64,000 nucleotides of DNA from Lachnospiraceae bacterium (GTDB lineage: Bacteria > Bacillota > Clostridia > Lachnospirales > Lachnospiraceae): assembly GCA_022652545.1 (NCBI GenBank), contig JALCRM010000001.1, forward strand, positions 1 to 64,000, read 5' to 3'. Made by a program: the position numbers and the translations under genes. The notes beneath the pieces were generated by a model that was not told the origin of the DNA, did no database searches, and saw only the letters and a program-made list of their open reading frames with translations. Positions 9,529 through 18,090 of this stretch are shown here, one piece after another. The first letter of the stretch is position 1. Each line of letters starts with the position of its first letter.

Positions 9529-11328
9529 ATGAAAAAGAGGATCCGCACGAAAAAGCATGGCACCATTCTGTCAAAGCTGCGCATTATCATGCTGGTTCCT
9601 TTTTTTGTGTTTTTCCTGATCATTGTCCTGGTGCTGGGCGTGCAGTACCGGGAAAAGTCGTACAAAGAGATCGAAGACCAGATCACCTATGAGGACGAAA
9701 CCATTTCCCAGACGCTGGAGGCTAAAATCGAGAATGCCCAGAGCTCTGTGAATACCATGATCCTTCAGCTGAATGAAGTGCTGGGTGAGGAGGACCTGCA
9801 TGGCGGGGAAGGACCTGCGGTGAATATCTCCATGCAGCGGAAGATCTATAAATGCATGATCAACACGTTCACGACTTTTTCAAATGCGGAACAGGTGATC
9901 ATCGTATGGAACAACGGCGTGACCTGGTATGAGAACTGGATCGAGAATTACTCAATGCAGAATGACGGCCAGGTGCTGCTGAAAGAGCTGGACAGTCTCG
10001 GCGTGGGCAGAAGCGGGATGTGGCTCATGCAGCTGGATTCCTATCCGCGGACAGACGGAGCGGGACCATATTTTGCCAAAAAGTATGTGGATGTTGACAG
10101 CGGTTCCGCCCTGGGGTATGTCGTACTGAAGCCCAGCGGGATCTTTGCTTCCATGGACAGTGACAATGCGGAAAGGACGCTGTATCTTTTCGGCCCCTCG
10201 GATGAACTGATCCACAGTTCCTCCGCAGAGGTAATGGACACGTATACAGGTCTGCTGCGGACCGGAAAAGCCGGTGCATATTCGGAAGAACTGCGCAATA
10301 AGCTGCAGGAAAGCGACAGCGGCGCCGGACGGAACTTAGGCGAGATCTTCGGCGGGATCCCGGCGACCAGGAAAAACACCAGCGTGATCGACAAATACTG
10401 GACGCTGATCTCCGTCACCGACACCAGCGCGTCGATCAGTGACCTGAACCGGACGATCTACCGGATCCTGCTTCTGATCATTATTACCGCCTTCGCTATG
10501 TATTTTATTTTGAATTATTTCATGGGCAAACTGATCCTGCCGATCCAGAATCTTTCCGATCACATGGTCAACGCGCCTGACGAACTGCCCTCCCCTATCG
10601 CGGAGCTAGGAGAAGACAATGAGATAGGGATCCTCGTCAAACACTTCAACCAGATGGCGGAGAGAAACAAGGCGCTGGTCGATCTGCTGCTGGAAGAAAA
10701 AAAGCAGCAGGAGCATCTGAAATTTCAGCTGCTGCAATCCCAGATCAAGCCGCATTTCCTTTATAATTCGCTGGACACGATCTACTGTCTTGCCGAAATG
10801 GGACAGAATGAAGACGCGGCGCACATGACAAAATATCTTTCCGACTATTACCGGCATGTCTTGAGCAAAGGTATGGACTGGGTCCTGCTGACGGAAGAGA
10901 TCGAGCAGACGAGAAGCTATCTGCAGATCCAGACGATACGCTACAGGAACCTGCTGGACTATGAAGTGGTGGTCAATGATAACGTGGAAGACATCAGGAT
11001 CCCGAAACTGACGATGCAGCCGCTTGTGGAAAACGCGATCTATCACGGCATAAAGCCTCTGGGGAAGAAGGGCTCTATCAGGCTCCTTGTTTCACAGGAC
11101 GGAGACCGGATCGAGATCAGGGTCGTGGACGACGGGGTCGGCATGTCCCGCAAGCAGTTTGAAGAGGAGATCGGAAGCGAACACCATCGGGAAGACGGCT
11201 TCGGTCTCTATAACGTAGCGGAGCGGCTCGCCTTTTACTACGGAAAGAACTGTTCCATCGAAATGGAAGACAGGGAAAGCGGCACCTCCATCCTGCTTCG
11301 GATCCAAGTGCCCCATGATGAGACCTGA
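9529..11328 (+). CDS. YesM-type sensor histidine kinase
   Basis: 599 residues from the ATG at 9529; the frame runs further upstream but inside the permease gene. Architecture: membrane helix near residues 20-42, an extracellular sensory domain of about 260 residues, a second helix (about 310-332), HAMP, a His_kinase domain of the LytS/YesM family with phospho-acceptor H409 in QIKPHFLYNSL, and a HATPase_c domain with N502 in LVENAIYHG and the DDGVGM and FGLYNV boxes. Such kinases sense carbohydrates or their binding proteins and phosphorylate the AraC-type regulator encoded next. Genes directly upstream are the importer it probably controls. Confidence 0.92.
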   Translation: MKKRIRTKKHGTILSKLRIIMLVPFFVFFLIIVLVLGVQYREKSYKEIEDQITYEDETISQTLEAKIENAQSSVNTMILQLNEVLGEEDLHGGEGPAVNISMQRKIYKCMINTFTTFSNAEQVIIVWNNGVTWYENWIENYSMQNDGQVLLKELDSLGVGRSGMWLMQLDSYPRTDGAGPYFAKKYVDVDSGSALGYVVLKPSGIFASMDSDNAERTLYLFGPSDELIHSSSAEVMDTYTGLLRTGKAGAYSEELRNKLQESDSGAGRNLGEIFGGIPATRKNTSVIDKYWTLISVTDTSASISDLNRTIYRILLLIIITAFAMYFILNYFMGKLILPIQNLSDHMVNAPDELPSPIAELGEDNEIGILVKHFNQMAERNKALVDLLLEEKKQQEHLKFQLLQSQIKPHFLYNSLDTIYCLAEMGQNEDAAHMTKYLSDYYRHVLSKGMDWVLLTEEIEQTRSYLQIQTIRYRNLLDYEVVVNDNVEDIRIPKLTMQPLVENAIYHGIKPLGKKGSIRLLVSQDGDRIEIRVVDDGVGMSRKQFEEEIGSEHHREDGFGLYNVAERLAFYYGKNCSIEMEDRESGTSILLRIQVPHDET

Positions 11329-11372
11329 CCGAATTTATCAGCTGTTTTGCCGCTGCCTTGTGAGGATAAAGT

Positions 11373-12167
11373 ATGTACAGCATTCTACTTGCCGACGATG
11401 AATCGATTTTCCTGGATTATATGCAGAAGATCATACCCTGGAGCCAGTACGGCTGCAGGGTGGATGGCTGCGCAGGGGACGGGAAGGCAGCTTGCAGATA
11501 CATTGAGGAACACAGGCCGGATATTGCTTTTATCGACATCAGCATGCCGCTGGCAGACGGGATCGAGGTCTGCACCGCGGCAAAACAGGCAAATGCGCCC
11601 ACCCGCCTGATCATCATGACGGCCCATGATGAGTTTTCTTTTGCCTATCGTGCGATCAAGCTCGGGATCGACGACTATCTGCTGAAGCCTTTCAGCAGGG
11701 AGGAACTGGTTGCTGCCCTGAAAAAGGCCATCGGTTCGATCAGGGGAGCTTCGGAGCCTTCGCCCGGAAGTGCGATCGAAGATATGGAAGAGGGATCGAC
11801 CAAACTGGAGATCATGAAACAGGCGATCGACGATTATCTCCTCAGCCATTACAGGGATGCTTCTCTCAGTATGACACTGATTGAAAAGGATCTGGGTTTT
11901 GACAGCAGTTACCTCAGGAAAGTATACAAAATGAAGACCGGGATCACGATCATGCAGAAGCTGGAGGATATCAGGATCAACCGGGCAAAACAGCTGCTCC
12001 TTTCCGGCAGGTACCAGCATCAGGAGATCACGGAAATGGTCGGCTTTTCGGATCCTTTCTATTTCAGCAAAAGGTTCAAGCAGATCTGCGGCGTGACGCC
12101 GACGGAGTATGCGAAGAAACGGAGTGCGACGGAAGCACACGGCACAGGAAATAATAACCCGGTATAA
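11373..12167 (+). CDS. YesN-type response regulator, receiver plus AraC DNA-binding domain
   Basis: 264 residues. Receiver domain about 1-120, with acidic pair D8-D9, phospho-acceptor D55 in FIDISMP and the conserved Lys in DDYLLKPF; the C-terminal ~100 residues are an AraC-type double helix-turn-helix ending in EMVGFSDPFYFSKRFKQICGVTPTEY. It is the partner of the kinase at 9529. These regulators usually activate nearby glycan genes by binding upstream of promoters that lack a good -35 box; the twin elements at 2596 and 12161 are plausible targets (inference). GAGGAT serves as ribosome site. Confidence 0.92.
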   Translation: MYSILLADDESIFLDYMQKIIPWSQYGCRVDGCAGDGKAACRYIEEHRPDIAFIDISMPLADGIEVCTAAKQANAPTRLIIMTAHDEFSFAYRAIKLGIDDYLLKPFSREELVAALKKAIGSIRGASEPSPGSAIEDMEEGSTKLEIMKQAIDDYLLSHYRDASLSMTLIEKDLGFDSSYLRKVYKMKTGITIMQKLEDIRINRAKQLLLSGRYQHQEITEMVGFSDPFYFSKRFKQICGVTPTEYAKKRSATEAHGTGNNNPV

Positions 12168-12242
12168 ATAAACGAAAGAATGCTATTTTTTACGGCCCCC
12201 GGAACAGGAATTGAGAGTATAGTTTAAAGAGAAGTTGAAAGA
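12161..12242 (+). promoter_or_regulatory. Upstream element shared with 2596-2676 (copy B)
   Basis: Same ordered blocks as copy A, with a two-base shorter T-run. It overlaps the last codons of the regulator gene at 11373 and ends about 20 bases before the start of the secreted-protein gene. AGTATAG is the candidate -10 box. Conservation of about 80 bp between non-paralogous downstream genes points to a shared operator and promoter. Confidence 0.65.
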
Positions 12243-12260
12243 AAAAGGGGGGGCTGGATC

Positions 12261-13136
12261 ATGTTTGATCGCATGCGTAGTTGCCTGACGGCGGGGATCG
12301 TTTTATTGTCCGCCGTCTTTTTATGCCCCGGAGCCGGACTGGCTGTGAAAGCGGCGGCTTCGGATCCCGCGGATACGCTGGTCATCGCTGCGGGAGCGGA
12401 GGCCGGGAAGCCTGTCGGCAAGTCTTCCTTCAAGGTCGGGAGCACGGGCAAAAGTGAATATGAGGTCGCCAAAACTTCCGCAGGAAAGTACTATCTGTTC
12501 GGCAGTGTCAAGGATGCTTCGGGCGTCAGCTATAAGGCGTACTGTCCGGGGGATTACGGAACTGGCTGGATCATCGGAAAGGGAGGGAAGTATTACAGGT
12601 TTGCAAAGCCGTTCTGTCCGCATATCAAGGGGTTCCCCGTCGGGATGGGTGCCTTTGATGTGGATCATGACGGCTCGTCCGAGTTTGTGATCGCAAGTCC
12701 CATTGAAGAAGGCACGGGCTCTTTTGTCGATTCTCTCCATGTTTTTAAATTCGTGAACGGAGCCTGTACGGACTATACCCTTCCGGTCGAAGACATTCCG
12801 GCCTGGAGATGGGACGATGGACCCGAGCCGGCTATCGTCACAATGCTTAAGGCAAAAACTTCCGTCAAAATGGCCAATGACGGGACGTGCACGTTCAAGG
12901 TCGGCAGCAGGACTTATTCTGAAAAGCTCACCTATTATGAGAGCCTTACGCCTACGCTGGGACAGGTCGTTGAGATCGGGACAGACGGAAAAACGGTCCA
13001 GATGGTCGTGGCCGTAGGTCTCGAAGGGACAGCCATGGTGCATTACTGCTGTCAGCTTGTTTCGAATGTGGGTTTTGCAAACGGCAGCTTTGTGATCAAT
13101 TTTGTGAGTCTTCAGGGATATCCGGAGGAGAATTGA
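12261..13136 (+). CDS. Secreted protein of unknown function with an FG-GAP-like segment
   Basis: 291 residues. N-terminal signal peptide (RMRSC then a hydrophobic stretch to about residue 30, cleavage near VKAAA). The mature part has FDVDHDGSSEFVIASP, resembling a calcium-binding FG-GAP/VCBS loop, and several conserved-looking aromatic strands. No named family was recognised. The ribosome site is a G-run seven bases before the ATG. It overlaps the next gene by one base, so it heads an operon with the YD-repeat proteins, and it sits behind shared element copy B. Confidence 0.75.
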   Translation: MFDRMRSCLTAGIVLLSAVFLCPGAGLAVKAAASDPADTLVIAAGAEAGKPVGKSSFKVGSTGKSEYEVAKTSAGKYYLFGSVKDASGVSYKAYCPGDYGTGWIIGKGGKYYRFAKPFCPHIKGFPVGMGAFDVDHDGSSEFVIASPIEEGTGSFVDSLHVFKFVNGACTDYTLPVEDIPAWRWDDGPEPAIVTMLKAKTSVKMANDGTCTFKVGSRTYSEKLTYYESLTPTLGQVVEIGTDGKTVQMVVAVGLEGTAMVHYCCQLVSNVGFANGSFVINFVSLQGYPEEN

Positions 13137-13933
13137 TGAAAAAGAGTGGAATGCACAGCAGAACGGCAGCGTTGTGTTTTGGCCTGATCGCGGGGATCGC
13201 GCTGACGATGGCGCAGGGCGGTGCGGTGTATGCAAAGACCGCTAACAGTACGAAAAAGGCGGCGGCGAAGACCGTGTATCTGGAGACGAAGGCGACCAAC
13301 TACGGCAGTGACGGTAAAATCTATGGATACGATAACTTACAGTATGACGCGGCAGGCAATAATATATCGCTGACTTCGACCGATGAAAAAGGAAACATAT
13401 CCAGCATTACTTTGACAACCTACGATGTAGCCGGTCGTAAGACGGCGCAGAGCTATTCGTATTACGAGGATGGTGCAATATCGGAAACGGATCAGTATAC
13501 TTTTCAATATGATGCAGCCGGCCGCTTGTCAGTGGAATTCTTCATGAAGGGCTCACATGAAGGCTACCACGAGTTTCAGTACGATGCTGCCGGAAATATG
13601 ATTCACGATTATTATCACATACCGGAAGGGGATCTTTTACAGCATGACAGCAGGAATTTTGATTACGACACCAGGGGAAATGCCATCAGACAGTACTGGT
13701 TCGATGAGGACGGGAAGACAGTACTGGATATGCAGACGCTTGTTTGTAAGAATACATACAATAAAGCCGGTCGGAGAACGCGGGAAAAATGGTACGATTT
13801 TACCGGTTTCGTGGTAAGTGACACAGGCTACGCATATGATAAGGCAGGCAATTGTATAAAGGAAACGCATTATAACTCTGATGGTGAGGTAATTGAATAC
13901 ATTGTCTATCAATATGCAGCTTTCAGAAAATAG
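13136..13933 (+). CDS. Secreted YD-repeat (RHS-like) protein, copy 1
   Basis: 265 residues. Signal peptide with cleavage near AVYA-KTA. The mature part is mostly YD repeats of the RHS family: YDNLQYDAAGN, TTYDVAGRKT, FQYDAAGRLS, FQYDAAGNM, NFDYDTRGN, YAYDKAGN. Full RHS/tc proteins form a large shell around a C-terminal toxin; this one has no toxin domain and only about eight repeats. The start overlaps the previous stop by one base and follows GGAGGAG. It is a close paralogue of the protein encoded at 14750, sharing the signal peptide almost exactly. Confidence 0.8.
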   Translation: MKKSGMHSRTAALCFGLIAGIALTMAQGGAVYAKTANSTKKAAAKTVYLETKATNYGSDGKIYGYDNLQYDAAGNNISLTSTDEKGNISSITLTTYDVAGRKTAQSYSYYEDGAISETDQYTFQYDAAGRLSVEFFMKGSHEGYHEFQYDAAGNMIHDYYHIPEGDLLQHDSRNFDYDTRGNAIRQYWFDEDGKTVLDMQTLVCKNTYNKAGRRTREKWYDFTGFVVSDTGYAYDKAGNCIKETHYNSDGEVIEYIVYQYAAFRK

Positions 13934-13977
13934 AGAACCGGCCGATTATCGATCTGTTACGGCACAGGGAGGCAGAT

Positions 13978-14730
13978 ATGTCAAAGAAAATTGCAATTTC
14001 CATGCGGATTTTACTGACAGGACTGGGGGTACTTTTCTGCATGTCAGTGTTCTGTGTTTTGCCTGTTCATGCGGCGACCTATGACGACCCGCCTATACTG
14101 CCTGTAGCAGGCGGCAGGTGCAAAAGCTTTGTGCGATATGACAGCGACGGCTCCGTAATGGATTCGACGGCGTATACCTACGACAAACAGAACAGGCTGA
14201 TAAAGTACGATATTACGATAGGATCTGCCCATTCGGTTTATTCCTATTCATACAATCCGAACGGGACGAGAAAGCAGCGGACTTATGTGATGTCCAATCA
14301 GCCGGGCGCGATGGTAACTACTTATACCAACGATGCTGCCGGGCATGCTGTATTGGCAAATACCGTTGAAAATGGCTCAACATACAGGATCACCCTGAAC
14401 ACTGCCTATAATGCGGCAGGATTGAGGGCGGCCGCTATAGAGACAAGCGGAAAGCCCGGTTATACGGATACGGTCAACTATGCATGGCAGTATGATGCAA
14501 CGGGACATTGTACGACGGAGGTTCGTGTTGCGACAAATGAGATGGACAGCGGGATTACGTTCTATACATACGATGCAGGCGGGAATCTGCTTTCGATCAG
14601 CAATTACAGTCTGACCGGCGCGCTTAATTCACAGATCATTTTCAATTATAGTAAATATGCATCTGCGAAGACAGTGAGTTATATGCAGACATCTGATGAC
14701 GGTACATCGTCAGGCGTCTATCAGTACTGA
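13978..14730 (+). CDS. Secreted YD-repeat protein, divergent member
   Basis: 250 residues with a signal peptide (cleavage near PVHA-ATY) and YD repeats such as YTYDKQNRL, YSYNPNGTRKQR, WQYDATGHC and YTYDAGGNLLS. It lies between the two close paralogues but has a different signal peptide and weaker repeats, so it was not produced by the same recent duplication. No enzymatic motif was found. Role unknown; extracellular binding is a guess from the fold class. Confidence 0.75.
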   Translation: MSKKIAISMRILLTGLGVLFCMSVFCVLPVHAATYDDPPILPVAGGRCKSFVRYDSDGSVMDSTAYTYDKQNRLIKYDITIGSAHSVYSYSYNPNGTRKQRTYVMSNQPGAMVTTYTNDAAGHAVLANTVENGSTYRITLNTAYNAAGLRAAAIETSGKPGYTDTVNYAWQYDATGHCTTEVRVATNEMDSGITFYTYDAGGNLLSISNYSLTGALNSQIIFNYSKYASAKTVSYMQTSDDGTSSGVYQY

Positions 14731-14749
14731 ATACTGGGGGGATATGATA

Positions 14750-15538
14750 ATGAAAAAAAGTGTGATGTACAACAGAACGGCAGCATTGTGTTTTGGCCTG
14801 GTCGCGGGGATTGCGCTGACGATGGCGCAGGGCGGTGCTGTGTATGCAAAGACCGCTAACAGTACGAAGAAGGCGGCGAAGACCGTGTATCTGGAGACAA
14901 AGGCGACCTATTACTGGGGTGACGGTCAGATCTATGGCTATGACGACCTGCAGTATGATGCGGCAGGAAATAATGTAAATCTGACAGCGACCGATGAAAA
15001 AGGGAATTTACTGGGCGTCACATTGACCACTTATGATGGAACCGGTCGAAAGACTGCGCAGAGCCATTCGCATTACACCAACGGAGCGATTACAGGGACG
15101 GATCAGTATAGTTTTCAGTACGATGCAGCCGGACGTTTGTCAGTGGAATCATTTATAGAAGGAGCTCACGAAGGATACCATGAGTTTCAGTACAATGCGG
15201 CCGGAAATATGATCCACGATTACTATCATTATCCTGAAGGTACGATCGATTATAACGAAAGCAAAAATTTTGATTATGACGCAAAAGGGTATGCCAGCAG
15301 AGAGTACTGGTATGACAATGATGGAAAAACAGTAATCAGAGCATGTAACTGTAAGAATACATATGATAAGAGCGGCCGCAGGATCAGTGAGAAATGGTAC
15401 GATGTTATGGGAGATCCTGACTCAGAAACAGCTTATAAATATGATAAGGCCGGAAACTGTATCAAGGAGACACACTACAATTCGGATGGGTCGGTTTATT
15501 ACTATATCATTTATAAGTACGCCGCATTCAGCAAGTGA
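14750..15538 (+). CDS. Secreted YD-repeat protein, copy 2
   Basis: 262 residues from the ATG at 14750, chosen because it gives the same N-terminus as copy 1 and an eight-base spacing from the GGGGG ribosome site; an in-frame ATG lies at 14744. The repeats are collinear with copy 1 (LQYDAAGNN, TTYDGTGRKT, FQYDAAGRLS, FQYNAAGNM, YKYDKAGN) and both end in YAAF(R/S)K. The unit (signal peptide plus repeats) was clearly duplicated and has since diverged. Confidence 0.8.
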   Translation: MKKSVMYNRTAALCFGLVAGIALTMAQGGAVYAKTANSTKKAAKTVYLETKATYYWGDGQIYGYDDLQYDAAGNNVNLTATDEKGNLLGVTLTTYDGTGRKTAQSHSHYTNGAITGTDQYSFQYDAAGRLSVESFIEGAHEGYHEFQYNAAGNMIHDYYHYPEGTIDYNESKNFDYDAKGYASREYWYDNDGKTVIRACNCKNTYDKSGRRISEKWYDVMGDPDSETAYKYDKAGNCIKETHYNSDGSVYYYIIYKYAAFSK

Positions 15539-15707
15539 CGGGCAGCGCAGAAATTGACCGGATGCAGGTAAAAACCGCAGTCAAAGACTGTAGGCAAAAG
15601 ATCGGTCAAAAGCCCGGACAGAGACGATGCTTTCCATATGTTTTCGTGATAGAATGTCAGTGTATGGTTTTCAGTACAGTATTCCTGACAAAGGAGACAA
15701 AACAATC

Positions 15708-16310
15708 ATGAAGCATTGTGCGAATTGCGGGCAGGAAATGGCTGATGAGATGAAGTTCTGTCCTTATTGCGGGACTGCGGCGGTTGCGGCGGCAGCGTCC
15801 GAGGCGGCTGCTTCCGTGGAACAGGCAGAGACAGACGGCATTCTGAATGCACAGGAAACCGTGGAAGCGGGCGGTGAGACGGTGGAATCTCAGGCCGGTG
15901 ACGCGCAGGGCAGTGCCGGTACGCAGGAAAGCGCAGGCGCGCAGTACAGCAACGCGCAGAACAACGCGCAGGGAAATCCGTATGCGCAGTATACGCGGAA
16001 AACGAACACAAATGAGATCCCTGAAAATAACAGGACTGCCAGCATTCTTTGCTACTGGCTCTCGTTCCTCGGCTGGTTCATCGCATTCATGATCGCGGAT
16101 CGCAAAGATCCGTATGTCATGAAGCATCTGAACCAGGGGCTGGTGATCAATCTGTTTTCCATGCTCTGGGTGATACCGGTGATCGGCTGGATCTGGGAAG
16201 TGTTTATCATCGTCTGCCGTATTATCGGCACAGTGAACGCAGCGGAAGGAAAGAACGGGGAAGTGCCGCTGATCGGGAGCATACACATGCTCGATGAGGG
16301 AATGCAATAA
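15708..16310 (+). CDS. Zinc-ribbon membrane protein, DUF4870-like
   Basis: 200 residues from ATG 15708 (AAGGAG 11 bases upstream; in-frame starts further up lack a site). An N-terminal zinc ribbon (CANCGQ ... CPYCG) is followed by a Gln/Ala-rich linker of about 80 residues and two to three membrane helices (ILCYWLSFLGWFIAFMI, GLVINLFSMLWVIPVIGWIW, VFIIVCRIIGTVNA) in the DUF4870/Tic20-like arrangement. Function unknown. It is not obviously linked to neighbours. Confidence 0.75.
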   Translation: MKHCANCGQEMADEMKFCPYCGTAAVAAAASEAAASVEQAETDGILNAQETVEAGGETVESQAGDAQGSAGTQESAGAQYSNAQNNAQGNPYAQYTRKTNTNEIPENNRTASILCYWLSFLGWFIAFMIADRKDPYVMKHLNQGLVINLFSMLWVIPVIGWIWEVFIIVCRIIGTVNAAEGKNGEVPLIGSIHMLDEGMQ

Positions 16311-16331
16311 TCTGCGGAGGCCGCTGACGTT

Positions 16332-17216
16332 ATGATCTATACTCTCAGAAATTCGGAGATCACGCTTCAGGTGGATACACATGGAGCGGAGATGGTTTCG
16401 CTTGTCAAAAACGACAGGGAATACCTGTGGGATGCAGACCCGGGATACTGGAACAGGACTGCACCGGTCCTTTTTCCGATCGTGGGGTCGCTGAAGGACG
16501 GCAGGTATCGCTACAGGAATACGGAATATTCCATGAAGCAGCACGGCTTTGCCCGTGACATGGACTTCCGTTTTGCAGGCGGAACAGCTTCCTTCCTGTC
16601 CTTCACGCTGCAGGACGACGAACGCACGAGAAAGATCTATCCTTTTCATTTTCAGCTGAAGATCGTGTATACGATACACGCAAGCCGTGTGGAAGTGCAC
16701 TGGATCGTGCAAAACACGGACACCGGGCGTCTTTTATTCTCGATCGGCGGACACCCCGCGTTTTTCTGTCCGCCCGGCGGCGAAGGTGCGAGAAAAGACT
16801 GTGCGATCACGCTGCTGCGCGACGGAAGTCCGCTGACATCGGCGGAGATCCGTTACATTGAACCCGGCAGCGGCGGGCTCGTTTCGCCGAAAACAGAGCA
16901 TATGGAACTCGATGGGGGCCGTCTGGTCCCGTCAGACGAGCTGTTTGCCCGCGACGCGCTGATCATTGAGCATCACCAGGCGGATACGGTCGCCCTTTCG
17001 GGGGCAGACGGAAAAGAGTACCTGAAGGTGTGTTTTGACGCACCGCTGTTCGGACTCTGGTCTCCGGCCGGAAAGAAAGCCCCGTTCGTATGTATCGAGC
17101 CGTGGTACGGCAGGGCTGACGGCACGGAGTTTCACGGCTCGCTGGAAGACCGCGCATATGGCAATGCCCTGGAACCGGGAGAGAGCTTTGATCGGGGATT
17201 TGCCATAGAACTGTAG
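16332..17216 (+). CDS. Aldose 1-epimerase family protein (LacX-like)
   Basis: 294 residues of the galactose mutarotase-like superfamily. Motifs include a start resembling LacX ([15 protein letters not shown]), [22 protein letters not shown] with a candidate catalytic His, and [10 protein letters not shown] with a second His. Family members interconvert anomers of free sugars or act on phosphorylated hexoses; which applies is not shown here. A ribosome site GGAGG lies 11 bases upstream. Confidence 0.85.
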   Translation: MIYTLRNSEITLQVDTHGAEMVSLVKNDREYLWDADPGYWNRTAPVLFPIVGSLKDGRYRYRNTEYSMKQHGFARDMDFRFAGGTASFLSFTLQDDERTRKIYPFHFQLKIVYTIHASRVEVHWIVQNTDTGRLLFSIGGHPAFFCPPGGEGARKDCAITLLRDGSPLTSAEIRYIEPGSGGLVSPKTEHMELDGGRLVPSDELFARDALIIEHHQADTVALSGADGKEYLKVCFDAPLFGLWSPAGKKAPFVCIEPWYGRADGTEFHGSLEDRAYGNALEPGESFDRGFAIEL

Positions 17217-17254
17217 ATCATTTCCGGATGACCGGAAGAAAGGATGTACCTTTT

Positions 17255-17413
17255 ATGAAGAAATATGTTTGCTCATTATGTGGTTTTGTGTATGACGAGG
17301 CAGCAGGAATCCCCGACAGTGGGATCGCAGCAGGCACGAAGTGGGAAGATGTGCCTGCAGACTTTGTATGTCCGCTGTGCGGGGCAGGCAAAGACGCATT
17401 CAACGAGGAGTAA
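17255..17413 (+). CDS. Rubredoxin
   Basis: 52 residues, the usual length. Two iron-binding loops, CSLCG and CPLCG, around the typical YDEAAG and DVPADFVCP segments. It carries single electrons in the cytosol, here probably to the rubrerythrin encoded 21 bases downstream. I start at ATG 17255, which gives the normal rubredoxin N-terminus MKKYVC; the frame opens upstream at 17228. Confidence 0.95.
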   Translation: MKKYVCSLCGFVYDEAAGIPDSGIAAGTKWEDVPADFVCPLCGAGKDAFNEE

Positions 17414-17434
17414 TTGCATAGGAGGGACATGATC

Positions 17435-17977
17435 ATGGAAAACATTAAGGGCACACAGACAGAGAAGAACCTGCAGGCAGCATTCGCCGGAGAGTCCCAG
17501 GCAAGGAACAAGTACACGTATTTTGCTAGCAAGGCGCGCAAGGACGGATTCCAGCAGATCGCCAACCTGTTCGAGGAGACGGCCAACAACGAGAAGGAGC
17601 ACGCCAAGATCTGGTTCAAGATGCTTGAAGGCGGCGACATCAAAGATACAGAGGAAAATCTGCAGGCGGCCGCGGACGGGGAAAACTACGAGTGGACCGA
17701 CATGTATGACGGCTTTGCCAAGACCGCCAAGGAAGAGGGCTTTACGAGGATCGCGGCGCTCTTTGAGATGGTCGGAAAAATTGAAAAGACGCACGAGGAG
17801 AGATATCTGGCGCTGCTGCAGAATGTGAAGGACGGTGTCGTATTCTCACGTGACAACGATATGGTATGGCAGTGCAGCAACTGCGGCCATATTGTGATCG
17901 GGCCGAAGGCACCGGAAGTCTGCCCGGTCTGCGCACATCCGCAGGCATATTTCCAGATCAAAGCCGAGAACTACTGA
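17435..17977 (+). CDS. Rubrerythrin
   Basis: 180 residues from the ATG eight bases after GGAGGG (an in-frame ATG at 17429 is too close to that site). An N-terminal ferritin-like four-helix domain carries the diiron carboxylate ligands ([48 protein letters not shown]), and the C-terminal rubredoxin-like domain binds iron through CSNCG and CPVC. It reduces hydrogen peroxide in anaerobes. Together with the adjacent rubredoxin it forms a peroxide defence pair. Confidence 0.95.
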   Translation: MENIKGTQTEKNLQAAFAGESQARNKYTYFASKARKDGFQQIANLFEETANNEKEHAKIWFKMLEGGDIKDTEENLQAAADGENYEWTDMYDGFAKTAKEEGFTRIAALFEMVGKIEKTHEERYLALLQNVKDGVVFSRDNDMVWQCSNCGHIVIGPKAPEVCPVCAHPQAYFQIKAENY

Positions 17978-18003
17978 TCGGCAGGGAACGTAAACAGACT
18001 GTT

Positions 18004-18034
18004 GCCCCCGGTACGCTGTACCGGGGGCTTTTTA
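18004..18034 (+). terminator. Rho-independent terminator after rubrerythrin
   Basis: Perfect arms GCCCCCGGTAC and GTACCGGGGGC followed by TTTTTATT. Confidence 0.95.
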
Positions 18035-18040
18035 TTGAAA

Positions 18041-18090
18041 GGCAACCTACTTCGGAGAATTTGAAGATTCTCCTTATGGAGAGAAACATG
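18041..18090 (+). promoter_or_regulatory. Leader hairpin overlapping the flavoprotein start, twin of 47770-47822
   Basis: A 7 bp stem, GGAGAAT at 18054-18060 with ATTCTCC at 18067-18073, closes a six-base loop. The 3' arm CTCC can alternatively pair with the Shine-Dalgarno GGAG at 18078-18081. The same arrangement occurs before the GH113 gene, where the last pair is C-G instead of T-A, a compensatory change. Function unknown; a translational switch is an inference. Confidence 0.55.

Noticed and set aside
13136-15538. Remnant of one large RHS toxin gene split by frameshifts
   Set aside because: Each of the three proteins has its own signal peptide, start site and clean stop, so they are separate genes; decay remains possible only for the ancestor.
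18041-18090. Known riboswitch such as fluoride, THF, preQ1 or guanidine type
   Set aside because: The short stem and loop do not fit the consensus features of these classes that I can recall, and downstream genes do not fit their regulons.
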